NCBI GenBank assembly: GCA_018883325.1
Contig: VEQH01000011.1
Location: 1-64,000 of the forward strand
Direction of reading: 5' to 3'
DNA: 64,000 nucleotides
From: Flavobacteriales bacterium
GTDB taxonomy: Bacteria > Bacteroidota > Bacteroidia > Flavobacteriales_D > Crocinitomicaceae
In this document: positions 54,551 through 63,181 of the stretch, piece by piece
Position numbering within the stretch: position 1 is the stretch's first letter
Layout: each line of letters opens with the position of its first letter
Translations under genes and position numbers: made by a program
Notes under the pieces: generated by a model
What the model was told of the DNA's origin: nothing
Seen by the model: the letters and a program-made list of their open reading frames with translations, nothing else
Databases searched by the model: none

Positions 54551-56170
54551 ATGAAAAAAATCATTTTAACAGTAGGGCTAGTTTGCTCTACTATCATTGC
54601 CAAAGCGCAAAACGTTAACATTCCTGATGCGAATTTTAAAAACGTCCTCTTAAGTTTGAGTTTCATCAATACCAATACGGATGGTGAAATTTCAGAAACT
54701 GAAGCACTTGCTTTTAGTGGTTCATTAGATTGTAGTGCTTCAAACATTAGTTCTTTAGAAGGAATTCAATATTTTACTAATCTAACTGGGTTAAATTGTT
54801 CGAATAATAATTTGAGTGATTTGAGTATGCTTGCATTGAATACGAATTTAGTGACATTGGGATGCGCAGGCAATCAATTGACGAGTTTGAATGTATCAAG
54901 CAATGTAAACCTAGTGAATTTATATTGCAACAACAACCTATTGACCTCACTAAATGTAGCCAACGGGAACAATATTAATTTCGAAAGCTTTTCAGCCACT
55001 GGAAACCCCAATTTAACTTGTATACAAGTGGATGATGTGGACTATGCACAAGCGAATTGGACAGGAGGAAACTTTCAATTTAATGCGTCGTTGAGTGAAG
55101 ATTGTTTGAATTTTTGTACAGTAAACATTCCAAATGCAATTTTTAAAAATTATTTGGTGACAAACACGCTTATTAATACCAACAACGACAGTGAAATCCA
55201 ATGCCACGAAGCGGAAAGTTTTAATGGAACCATTAATTGTAGTTATTTGAATATTAACGATTTAACAGGAATTGAGGCTTTTGTAAACTTGAAATATCTA
55301 TACTTTTCGAGCAATCAAATACAAAATTTGGATTTGAGTCAAAACGCACAATTGGAAGTAATAGTTGGAGGAAATAACGAATTAGGTAGCTTAGACTTAA
55401 GTAATAATCCAAATCTGACCGCGGTTGTTTTAATGGACAACGATCTTTACAGTCTTAATTTAGCAAATGGACACAACCAGTTAATTACAGGACTCAACTT
55501 GAACAATAATCCTCAGCTTACGTGCATACAAGTAGATGATGAAATTTACAGCACAGGCAATTGGACAACAGAAGATTTTTCAATTCCTTCAGGTTGTGTT
55601 TACAGCGAAGATTGCTCTAATGTGACTGAACCAGTTCCAGCAGCACCAACGAATCTAAACGCAGTTGCTTCTACAATTGAGCTTTCTGTAGCATTAACTT
55701 GGACAGATAATGCAAGCAATGAACTAGGATTTTTTGTACAACGAAGTACTAATGGAACCGATTTCACAACACTTACTCCACTTGTTGATGCAAATACTTC
55801 TACATACACTGATAATACTGTTTTAGCCAATACACAGTATTTTTACCGTGTTGCAGCCTACACTTTAAATCACGATTCAGATTTTTCAAATGTGGTTTCT
55901 GTTACGACGGCTACGTTGGGGGTGGAGCAAATTCAATCTTCAACATATAAATTGTTTCCAAACCCAGCAAAAAATCAAATACACATTCAGTCTTTCTTAT
56001 TAAATTCTGATTCACAATTTGAAATAGTGGATATTACTGGAAAAACAGTTTTGATTTTTGATTTAAAAAACAATGAAAATGTAAAAACGTTAGATATTTC
56101 TAATTTAAAAGAAGGTGTATATTGGATAAAAACAGGAACAACCCAACCTCTAGTTTTTAAGAAAATGTAA
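54551..56170 (+). CDS. T9SS-exported leucine-rich-repeat/Fn3 protein
   Basis: This 539-aa exported protein has a signal peptide (LVCSTIIAKAQ). Two similar modules follow, each opening with an EF-hand-like acidic loop (NTNTDGEISETEA; NTNNDSEIQCHEA) and then leucine-rich repeats (LTGLNCSNNNLSDLSML, LVTLGCAGNQLTSLNVSS, LVNLYCNNNLLTSLNVAN) ending in NLTCIQVDDVDYAQANW or QLTCIQVDDEIYSTGNW. A fibronectin type III domain follows (about 355-450, PAAPTNLNAVAS, VALTWTDNASNELGFF), then a type A T9SS sorting domain (YKLFPNPAKNQIHIQS, LKEGVYWIKTG). It is likely a surface-binding protein. A bidirectional terminator follows. Confidence 0.9.
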   Translation: MKKIILTVGLVCSTIIAKAQNVNIPDANFKNVLLSLSFINTNTDGEISETEALAFSGSLDCSASNISSLEGIQYFTNLTGLNCSNNNLSDLSMLALNTNLVTLGCAGNQLTSLNVSSNVNLVNLYCNNNLLTSLNVANGNNINFESFSATGNPNLTCIQVDDVDYAQANWTGGNFQFNASLSEDCLNFCTVNIPNAIFKNYLVTNTLINTNNDSEIQCHEAESFNGTINCSYLNINDLTGIEAFVNLKYLYFSSNQIQNLDLSQNAQLEVIVGGNNELGSLDLSNNPNLTAVVLMDNDLYSLNLANGHNQLITGLNLNNNPQLTCIQVDDEIYSTGNWTTEDFSIPSGCVYSEDCSNVTEPVPAAPTNLNAVASTIELSVALTWTDNASNELGFFVQRSTNGTDFTTLTPLVDANTSTYTDNTVLANTQYFYRVAAYTLNHDSDFSNVVSVTTATLGVEQIQSSTYKLFPNPAKNQIHIQSFLLNSDSQFEIVDITGKTVLIFDLKNNENVKTLDISNLKEGVYWIKTGTTQPLVFKKM

Positions 56171-56208
56171 GCTAAATTCTACTTTATAATTACAACTAAC
56201 CTACTAAA

Positions 56209-56244
56209 AAAACCCTCTTTTGGAGCTATTCAAAAGAGGGTTTT
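56209..56244. terminator. Bidirectional Rho-independent terminator
   Basis: AAAACCCTCTTTTG (56209-56222) and CAAAAGAGGGTTTT (56231-56244) form a perfect 14-bp stem with an 8-nt loop. An A-run before and a T-run after serve both the LRR gene and the convergent LytTR regulator gene. Confidence 0.92.
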
Positions 56245-56267
56245 CGATTTTAACAGTGTTGATGGAT

Positions 56268-57026
56268 TCAGTATATAATATCCTTAAAACGTTCGAAAAT
56301 TAATTGTCTTTTCTCTACCGACGCAGCTATTTCTTCACCATTTTTCATCAAAACAAACCCACCGTCTTTTTTACTGACTTTTTCAACGCAATTCAAGTTA
56401 ATCAAGTACGAACGATTTATTCTTAAAAAGTCATTGGTGTCTTCCAATCCGCAATATTCAGAAAGTGTTTTGGTAATGGTAATTTTAGTACCGTTGGTGA
56501 AGAACACATGCGTATAAGCGCTATCCGCTTTAAAATATAAAATTTCATTTGTTTCTTTAAACAATAGCCCTTCAGCAGTTTGAATGACAATTTTATTATT
56601 TTTTCTATTGGCTAAATTCGATTTTAAAACTTGGTATTTCTCTTTTTCGAGCGCATTAAGTTGTTGATTTACACGTTCGAATGCGCGCTTTAATTGGTCA
56701 ATTCGTGTAGGTTTTAACAAATAATCGACAGCAGCGAGTTCAAATGCTTTAATCGCATAATCGTTGTAAGCCGTGACGAAAATAATGGAAAATTCAACTT
56801 CGTTCGTGTCAAAAAAATCCAAAATATCTATACCCAAATAGCCTGGCATTTCAATATCCAAGAGAATCACTTTGGGTTTGAATTTGTGGATGAGCTTCAC
56901 GGCTTCAGGAACAGAGGCTGCTTCACCAACAATTTGAATTTCGTCGAAGTTTGATTCTATCATTCCACGCAAGGCAGCTCTTGCATTTAGCTCATCATCA
57001 ACAATTAAAACGGATAATTCATTCAT
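56268..57026 (-). CDS. LytTR-family response regulator
   Basis: This 252-aa transcription regulator has a receiver domain (1-120; acidic pair VDDE, phospho-Asp in VILLDIEMPGYLGIDI, Thr in FVTAYND, Lys in DYLLKPTR), a coiled-coil-like linker (INQLNALEKEKYQVLK region) and a LytTR DNA-binding domain (about 145-250; ILYFKADSAYTHVFF, TKTLSEYC, FLRINRSYLINL). It overlaps the 3' end of the histidine-kinase gene by 8 bp and is translated after it, so the two form one two-component system. Confidence 0.95.
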   Translation of the reverse strand: MNELSVLIVDDELNARAALRGMIESNFDEIQIVGEAASVPEAVKLIHKFKPKVILLDIEMPGYLGIDILDFFDTNEVEFSIIFVTAYNDYAIKAFELAAVDYLLKPTRIDQLKRAFERVNQQLNALEKEKYQVLKSNLANRKNNKIVIQTAEGLLFKETNEILYFKADSAYTHVFFTNGTKITITKTLSEYCGLEDTNDFLRINRSYLINLNCVEKVSKKDGGFVLMKNGEEIAASVEKRQLIFERFKDIIY

Positions 57027-59877
57027 CTTTTTTTGGTGGTATTAAAAGGGTGATTTTTGTTCCAGCAACAATACTTTCGTGTAAAATATCTTCAGCCGAG
57101 AAAACAATTGGATTTTTATAATAATTACTCAACAATTTTATTCTTCCTTCAATTGCCGAAAGCGCGAAAGAATTTGGTTTATCTTTCCTTTTAGAATTGA
57201 TTAATCCAGCCGCTTTTCGACCAATTCCATTGTCAATAATTTCAATTTTTAGTGCCTTTGTTTCACTTAATTCAAACTGTATTTTGACAACTTTTTCGCC
57301 ATGCTTATTCAACAATCCATGCTTTACTGCATTTTCCACAAAAGGCTGAATAATCATAGTCGGAATCATCGTCGTTTCATCGATTGAATTTTTCTTTAAA
57401 ATTTCAAATCGGAAGTCATCGCCAAATCTCAATTTTTCAAGTTCCAAATACAGTTGAAGTCCTTCGATTTCTTGTTTTAAAGTGATTTCTTGTTTCGCTG
57501 AAAAATCTAAAACGCGTCGCAAGTGATCTGAGAATTTACTGACGTAATCTCCTGCTTCATTGATTTTTTTACTGTAAATCAATCCTTGAAGTGAATTTAA
57601 AACGTTGTAGAGAAAATGTGGATTCATTTGGGATCTCAAAGCCGTTAATTGCGAAAAAACCAAACGCTCCTTGAAAAGTTGTTGCTTGCGAAATCTATTT
57701 TGTGTGTATTGAAAAATGAAATAAAAAGAGGTGAAAAAAAGAATTATCACCAAAGAAATAAACCACCAAGTCAACCAATATGGTTTTTCGATGTAAAAAG
57801 AATGCTTGATTTGAATCGTCGGATTGGATTTAAAACGCAACTCAAACTGATAATTTCCTGCTTGCAAATCAAAGAAATCAATGGAATTTGATTGTGTACT
57901 AAAGGGAATCCAATTTTTCATTTTTGGAAATAATCGGTATTCCAATGACTCTGTATTTGCTTTTTTGAAAACAGTTAAATTCCAATTAAAAGTGATGTCA
58001 TTTTGGTCGTTCGATAATTTTGAGTCGGTAATTTTTCGCTTTTTGCCATTCACAATGAAATTCACTAAACTTAAAGATTGTTGGTCTTTTTCAAATTTGT
58101 GGTTGACGGGTGCACGAAGCAATCCTTTGTTGGTTAGGAAAAATATTGAAGCATCTATTACAACAACATCATTGAAAATTAAATGCTGAATTCCATAATC
58201 CGCAGTAATGTTATGTCCCTTCTTATCGTTCGCATAAATGATATCTACACCTTTATCATGCACTACATAAACAGCTTGATTAATGGAAAATAATTTCTTG
58301 CAAATTTCTCCTGTGATACCTTCATTTACTTTCCAATGCTTACGAATTTTACCCGAAGAATTGAAGAGAAAGAGTCCATTTTGAGTTGTACTGACCCAAA
58401 TTCCTGCCTTGTTTTCCAAAATATCTGTTGCATAGATTTCATTTCCTTTTTCATCCTTCCAAACCTTTTTTCCTTTAGTTGAATAATGAATCAATTGGTC
58501 GGCAAAACCCACAAGTAACGATTGATTTTGAAGGTGTTCGATGGTTCTAGTTCGTTGACTTCTAATGTTATAAAACACCGTTTTTCCTAGTTCAACACTC
58601 GTCAATGGAACACTTGAAAATAGTTTTGTCTCTTTGGAATTACTAATAAATCCGGCTAAACTGTGTAAAGCAAAATAAATTCTTCCTTTTTCATCAAAAG
58701 AGATGTCTTTTCCAAAATAAAAAGGTTTGAATTGTTGAGTTTTTAGATTGTAGCTACCCGACGAAAAATAAAGCATGTTGTTAATCGTATCAACATGAAT
58801 AAACTCCAAATTTTGCTCTACTGATGTTGAAATGGTGCTTTTCTGTCCCGTTTTATAATTGTATTGAATAATTCCACCTCTGTTTGAACTGATGTATAGT
58901 TGATTGTTTTTGCCAACAGACAGGTTATTTAATGTTTCGCCTTTTTCATTTTTCAACAAATAACGAATTGAAAAATCGGGAATTAATATTAAACCGTTGT
59001 CCAAAGAACTCAGCCAATAATTGTTCTCTTTGTCACGGCACAAATCAGAAAGTCTTTTTCCTTTTTCAATCCATTCTGTGTTTCCATTTGCGCTTATCAA
59101 AACCAATCCTTGTGTGGTCGCAACTCCAAAGAAATCTTCCGAAGCTATCGTATTTAACACAATAAAAGGTTCAGAAATTGGAAGGGTAGTAAAAAGTTTA
59201 AATTGCTTATTTACAAATCGGAAAACTTGATTTTCAGATTGTTTACGGCTAAAAATAAAAACTTGATTTTTCCAAACGACAAATCTTCCTTGTTCAAAAG
59301 GCATTTTTGCAATTGTCTGTAATTGATTGTTTTTCAAACGCATTAAATTCCCTTTAATGTCTGCAACATATAATTCGTTGTTCCAAATAAAAGACGTTTC
59401 GATGTAATCGTGCTTTAAAATTCTTCTACTCTCTTTTCCAGCTAATGAGGAACAATAAATTCCGAAATTGGTCACTAAATAAACCTGATTTTTAAGTTGA
59501 TGAATTCCAATCCCATTTTCACCAGAAATCAAATTTGTAAGCATTCTCAACTCAAGCATTTTGTTTTCATCACCTCTGAAAACTTGTTCCGAAAAATTCC
59601 TGCACCAAATTGCACCGTCGCTTGCGATGAAAATATCTGTTAGCGAATTGGAACGGTGATTTATAAATGGAATTTTTTTATAAGAAATGCCATTGAATTT
59701 ATACAATCCTTTATCCGATGCTAAAAGCAATGAATTGTCTGGATGGAGCGCTAAATCATAATATTGTTCAGAAGGCGCACCCTTTTCGGTGTCAATTACA
59801 CGCGAGAAAATAGGAGTTGATTGAGCCAAAAACCCGTTTGAAATTGCAACAATTAAAAGGAGAAATAAATGGCGCAT
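57019..59877 (-). CDS. Propeller-sensor histidine kinase (LytS/HisKA-related 'His_kinase' type)
   Basis: This membrane sensor kinase is 952 aa from the ATG at 59877, which gives the signal peptide RHLFLLLIVAISNGFLAQ; the frame opens 20 codons earlier. The periplasmic part is a two-component-regulator propeller of about 14 short repeats (YDLALHPDNSLLLASDKGLY, IFIASDGAIWCRNFS, ILENKAGIWVSTTQNGLF) and a Y_Y_Y domain (WNLTVFKKANTESLEYRLFP). One TM helix (WWFISLVIILFFTSFYFIF) leads to the kinase, with the phospho-His in SQMNPHFLYNVLNSLQG and the ATP site IIQPFVENAVKHGL and EIIDNGIGRKAAG. It is paired with the LytTR regulator downstream. The signal sensed is unknown. Confidence 0.93.
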   Translation of the reverse strand: MRHLFLLLIVAISNGFLAQSTPIFSRVIDTEKGAPSEQYYDLALHPDNSLLLASDKGLYKFNGISYKKIPFINHRSNSLTDIFIASDGAIWCRNFSEQVFRGDENKMLELRMLTNLISGENGIGIHQLKNQVYLVTNFGIYCSSLAGKESRRILKHDYIETSFIWNNELYVADIKGNLMRLKNNQLQTIAKMPFEQGRFVVWKNQVFIFSRKQSENQVFRFVNKQFKLFTTLPISEPFIVLNTIASEDFFGVATTQGLVLISANGNTEWIEKGKRLSDLCRDKENNYWLSSLDNGLILIPDFSIRYLLKNEKGETLNNLSVGKNNQLYISSNRGGIIQYNYKTGQKSTISTSVEQNLEFIHVDTINNMLYFSSGSYNLKTQQFKPFYFGKDISFDEKGRIYFALHSLAGFISNSKETKLFSSVPLTSVELGKTVFYNIRSQRTRTIEHLQNQSLLVGFADQLIHYSTKGKKVWKDEKGNEIYATDILENKAGIWVSTTQNGLFLFNSSGKIRKHWKVNEGITGEICKKLFSINQAVYVVHDKGVDIIYANDKKGHNITADYGIQHLIFNDVVVIDASIFFLTNKGLLRAPVNHKFEKDQQSLSLVNFIVNGKKRKITDSKLSNDQNDITFNWNLTVFKKANTESLEYRLFPKMKNWIPFSTQSNSIDFFDLQAGNYQFELRFKSNPTIQIKHSFYIEKPYWLTWWFISLVIILFFTSFYFIFQYTQNRFRKQQLFKERLVFSQLTALRSQMNPHFLYNVLNSLQGLIYSKKINEAGDYVSKFSDHLRRVLDFSAKQEITLKQEIEGLQLYLELEKLRFGDDFRFEILKKNSIDETTMIPTMIIQPFVENAVKHGLLNKHGEKVVKIQFELSETKALKIEIIDNGIGRKAAGLINSKRKDKPNSFALSAIEGRIKLLSNYYKNPIVFSAEDILHESIVAGTKITLLIPPKKDE

Positions 59878-60125
59878 TAAAGCAAATTTAATTGATTGTA
59901 GGGTTTTAAGATTTGCTCCAAAGGAATATTTAGTCAATTAGCGTTGCTTTTTATTCAAAACTCACTGTAATTGAGTGAATTGAATCCAATCTAAATTAGA
60001 TTTTAAAGTTTGCAGCCTCTACACTAAACCTAGCTAACAAAATTTGCGATTAGTTTTCGAACGATTCATCCTATTAACTGAAGAGAGGAAAAACTTCTTT
60101 TACAATTGTACGCGATAAATGTTGA

Positions 60126-60635
60126 TTATTTAATCTTCACATATTTCGTTATCACAAAGCCATGCGAATGTTTTTCATCAGGAGCTTGGTGACCAATAAT
60201 TGATTGTTCCCATTGGGTTTCATCAAACAGTGGGAAAAATGTATCCGCTCCAAAAACTCCTTGAACATAAGTGATGTACATTTCATCAATACAGTTCAAT
60301 TCTAAAGCCATTTTGTAAATTTCACCTCCACCAATGATAAAAACAGTTCGTTCGGTTTCATTTTGAAAGGCGTTTAAACAGTCTTCTAAAGAATGGAAAA
60401 TCAGACAGTTTGGAGCTTCTAAAGTTCGATTTCGTGTTAAAATTACATTCTGTCTATTTGCAAGCGGACGGTATTTTTCTGGAATTGAATCGTAATTTCT
60501 TCGTCCCATCACTACGATATGTTCTTTAGTTGTTTCTTTAAAAAAACGCATGTCAGCAGGCAAATGCCACATCAAATCGTTGTTTTTTCCGATTCCTCTT
60601 TCGGCATCCATTGCCACAATTAGTGCTACTTTCAT
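60126..60635 (-). CDS. folA: Dihydrofolate reductase
   Basis: This 169-aa enzyme reduces dihydrofolate with NADPH, regenerating tetrahydrofolate used up by ThyA. Conserved parts are IVAMDAERGIGKNNDLMWHLPADM, with the catalytic acid region, FKETTKEHIVVMGRRNYDSIP, NVILTRN, FIIGGGEIYKMAL and the C-terminal YVQGVFGADTFFP. The length is normal. It starts 4 bp after thyA, so the two are in one operon. The region between folA and the kinase gene (59878-60125) has no gene. Confidence 0.96.
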   Translation of the reverse strand: MKVALIVAMDAERGIGKNNDLMWHLPADMRFFKETTKEHIVVMGRRNYDSIPEKYRPLANRQNVILTRNRTLEAPNCLIFHSLEDCLNAFQNETERTVFIIGGGEIYKMALELNCIDEMYITYVQGVFGADTFFPLFDETQWEQSIIGHQAPDEKHSHGFVITKYVKIK

Positions 60636-60639
60636 ACGC

Positions 60640-61434
60640 TTAAACTGCTACAGCTGCTTTAATATGGGGATGTGGGTCGTAACCAACTAATTCAAAATCT
60701 TCAAATTTAAATTCGAAAATATCTTTTACTTCAGGATTGATTTTCATCGTTGGAAGCGGTCTGAAATCTCGGGTTAATTGTAAACGAGCTTGCTCTAAAT
60801 GGTTGGAATACAAATGCGCATCGCCCAACGTATGAACGAAGTCTCCCGGTTTTAAACCACAAACTTGCGCCATCATCATCGTCAATAAAGCATAAGAAGC
60901 AATGTTAAAAGGCACACCTAAAAATGTATCAGCACTGCGTTGATACAATTGGCAACTCAGTTTTCCTTCTGCTACATAAAATTGAAAAAAAGCGTGGCAA
61001 GGTGGTAATTTCATGTTTTCTATTTCTCCAACATTCCAAGCTGAAACAATAATTCTACGAGAATCAGGATTGTTTTTCAACTGATCAACTACTTGCTTGA
61101 TTTGGTCGATGTGACGTCCATCAGCTGTGGGCCAACTTCTCCATTGAGAACCATAAACTGGACCTAAATTTCCATTTTCATCCGCCCATTCGTCCCAAAT
61201 AGAAACATTGTTATCTTTTAAATATTGGATGTTTGTGTCGCCTTTTAGAAACCACAATAACTCATGAATAATCGAACGTAAGTGCAGTTTTTTGGTTGTC
61301 AATACAGGAAAACCTTCATTCAAGTCAAAGCGCATTTGATAACCAAAAACAGAGATTGTTCCCGTTCCCGTACGGTCTTCTTTCGTTACGCCATTGTCTA
61401 AAATATGTTGTAATAAATCGTGGTATTGTTTCAT
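60640..61434 (-). CDS. thyA: Thymidylate synthase
   Basis: This 264-aa enzyme makes dTMP from dUMP and 5,10-methylene-THF. It shows [52 protein letters not shown], the catalytic Cys in [41 protein letters not shown] and the C-terminal [13 protein letters not shown]. The sequence is complete. A TATCTTTA box on the minus strand (61468-61461) with TTG 22 bp upstream is a likely promoter. It is the first gene of the thyA-folA operon. Confidence 0.97.
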   Translation of the reverse strand: MKQYHDLLQHILDNGVTKEDRTGTGTISVFGYQMRFDLNEGFPVLTTKKLHLRSIIHELLWFLKGDTNIQYLKDNNVSIWDEWADENGNLGPVYGSQWRSWPTADGRHIDQIKQVVDQLKNNPDSRRIIVSAWNVGEIENMKLPPCHAFFQFYVAEGKLSCQLYQRSADTFLGVPFNIASYALLTMMMAQVCGLKPGDFVHTLGDAHLYSNHLEQARLQLTRDFRPLPTMKINPEVKDIFEFKFEDFELVGYDPHPHIKAAVAV

Positions 61435-61537
61435 TAACCTTAATGCTATAAAATTTGAAGTAAAGATAGTTGTAAAAAGTAGAATTTGGTCAAGGATTCA
61501 AGTTACGTGGCAAAATTATAAATTACAAAGAATCGAA

Positions 61538-62147
61538 TTAATTGGTGATAAAGTTAAAAATTGAAGGGATTCTACTTTCCGCATAAGTTGGTAGTAAGTC
61601 AACATATTGTTTGATTAGAAAACTTTCATCGATTTCTTTTTCAATTTCTAAAAATACTTTTGGAGGTTTCCCATCGAACGAATTATCAATAAGATAAACT
61701 AAATCAAAAAACTGATAATTAATGTTCAAGTTTTTATATCCTAGTTTCCATTTATATTTTATTATTTCTTCAGAGAAAGGATGATCTTGATTTTTCGTTC
61801 GTATTTCTACACGATTTTTAGCAATTTCTATAGTTTCTAAACAATAAAAATGAAGTTCTAAAAAGTAACCAAAATCTTTTGCTTGTTTAGCCCAAAATAA
61901 AGGTGAATGATCAAAATTTGTTTCGTAACAAAAGGAAGAGTGTGTTTTGAAGCCATTATTTATTTGTTCTTCTAATTGTAGAATTGTTAGCCATATCAGT
62001 TCTAAATTCAGAATCAATTAATTTATCGTAATTCTCAAAGAAAATTCGGTCAAAATCGAATGGTGTTAAGTCGTCCACCAAAGCCTTTGAAAAGGTTGAT
62101 TTTCCAGCGCCATTGCACCCTGCAACTATTATAAATTTGGGTTTGAT
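61538..62147 (-). pseudogene. Zeta-toxin-like P-loop ATPase/kinase, frameshifted
   Basis: Two frames together make one COG4185/zeta-toxin-like protein. Frame A (62147 to about 61977) encodes KPKFIIVAGCNGAGKSTFSK, with a Walker A motif, then LTPFDFDRIFFENYDK and FRTDMANNST. It then runs into a stop. Frame B (about 61975-61538) continues with LEEQINNGFKTHSSFCYETNFD, LELHFYCLETIEIAKNRVEI and NYQFFDLVYLIDN. Dropping one A near 61976 restores continuity. The expected start codon reads ATC at 62147, and no ATG, GTG or TTG fits in that frame. The restored protein would be about 200 aa. It is most likely a decayed toxin-like gene; a sequencing error could explain the shift but not the lost start. Confidence 0.6.
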
Positions 62148-62313
62148 AAAGAAATATATGCTTTTTGAGCACTTGAAAGGTTAAGGTTTTTTATCTGTGA
62201 AGCTTGCTTTAATTGTGTCTTTACAACTTGAGTATTAATAGCTTCAACTTTTTTGTTAAAGTTTTCAATTCTTTTATTAGAATTGGCGTCAACAATTATT
62301 TTTTAAGTTTCAT
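62129..62313 (-). pseudogene. Small upstream partner of the zeta-toxin-like gene, frameshifted near its start
   Basis: An ATG at 62313 starts MKLKK and then meets a stop. One extra A in the A6 run (62299-62304) would join it to an open frame, IIVDANSNKRIENFNKKVEA, TQLKQASQIKNLNLSSAQKA and SLSNPNL, ending at the TAA at 62129. The restored product would be about 61 aa, helical and mixed-charge, and would overlap the toxin-like gene by 19 bp. That layout fits an antitoxin-like or chaperone partner, but I do not recognise the family. Confidence 0.4.
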
Positions 62314-62394
62314 AAGCTAAATATAGAACAAAATAAAGCAATTTTTATTAAAAAACAATCCCTTGTTTTGAATCTTACAATTAATACAAAACAT

Positions 62395-63111
62395 CTAGAC
62401 TACCTCAAACAAATCTTTCACCCCAAAAACGCGCGAAATTGTAAATCCCTCTGCGTATTTCATTCCTGCAGGTCGTCCCATGTTGAGCATTCTACCTTTA
62501 ATGAAATCGAAAAACTCTTCACCTGAAATTGGCGTATTTGGTTCAGGGCTATTAGGGTCGTAAAATTGTGTTTTAAAGGCTTTGATTACCTCAATTTTTC
62601 GCTCAACGTAATCCGTAACATCAATCACAAAGCTTGGTTCTAAATAATAATCTTGAATGTAATGTGCTACCAAACGCGGACGATGTGGCAATTGCTCAAC
62701 TCCGTCTAATTCCGTTTCGATTTTACGCAAACCTGCCAAAAAACAAGCATCTTCCACTAATTTCCCCGCTCTTCCGTGGTCAGGATGACGGTCAGAAATA
62801 CTATTTGCCAACACAATTTCTGGTTGATATTTACGAATTTGTTCAATGATTAATCGTTTGTTTTCAGCGTTGTCTTCAAAAAAACCGTCAGACATTCTTA
62901 AATTTTCTCGAGCTGATAAACCCATAATTTTGGAAGCATCAGCAGCTTCTTCATAGCGTGTTTCAACCGTTCCTCTTGTTCCTAATTCTCCTTCGGTTAG
63001 ATCTACGATTCCAACTTTTTTTCCTTCCGCAACGTAGCGCATTAGTGTTCCCGAAGCCGATAATTCAACGTCGTCAGGATGTGCTGCAAAAGCAAGGATG
63101 TCAAGTTTCAT
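62395..63111 (-). CDS. bshB1: Bacillithiol biosynthesis deacetylase BshB1
   Basis: This 238-aa zinc-dependent LmbE-family enzyme removes the acetyl group from GlcNAc-malate in bacillithiol synthesis. Zinc ligands and signature residues are in LAFAAHPDDVELSASGT (His, Asp, Asp) and SDRHPDHGRAGKLVEDA (His). TEGELGTRGTVETRYEEAADAS and YAEGFTISRVFG are typical for BshB1 rather than other LmbE proteins. The length is normal. The gene lies 70 bp downstream of gcvP and is separated from it by a strong terminator hairpin, so it is probably transcribed on its own. Confidence 0.93.
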   Translation of the reverse strand: MKLDILAFAAHPDDVELSASGTLMRYVAEGKKVGIVDLTEGELGTRGTVETRYEEAADASKIMGLSARENLRMSDGFFEDNAENKRLIIEQIRKYQPEIVLANSISDRHPDHGRAGKLVEDACFLAGLRKIETELDGVEQLPHRPRLVAHYIQDYYLEPSFVIDVTDYVERKIEVIKAFKTQFYDPNSPEPNTPISGEEFFDFIKGRMLNMGRPAGMKYAEGFTISRVFGVKDLFEVV

Positions 63112-63131
63112 ATTAAATAAATTACGGATTA

Positions 63132-63180
63132 AAAATTGCGATTGTTAACTTCGAGAACCTCAGTTAACAATCGCAATTTT
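63132..63180 (-). terminator. Terminator after gcvP (19-bp perfect inverted repeat)
   Basis: AAAATTGCGATTGTTAACT (63132-63150) and AGTTAACAATCGCAATTTT (63162-63180) are perfect inverses around an 11-nt loop, with A/T runs on both sides. It sits directly after the gcvP stop codon on the minus strand. Confidence 0.88.
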
Positions 63181-63181
63181 A

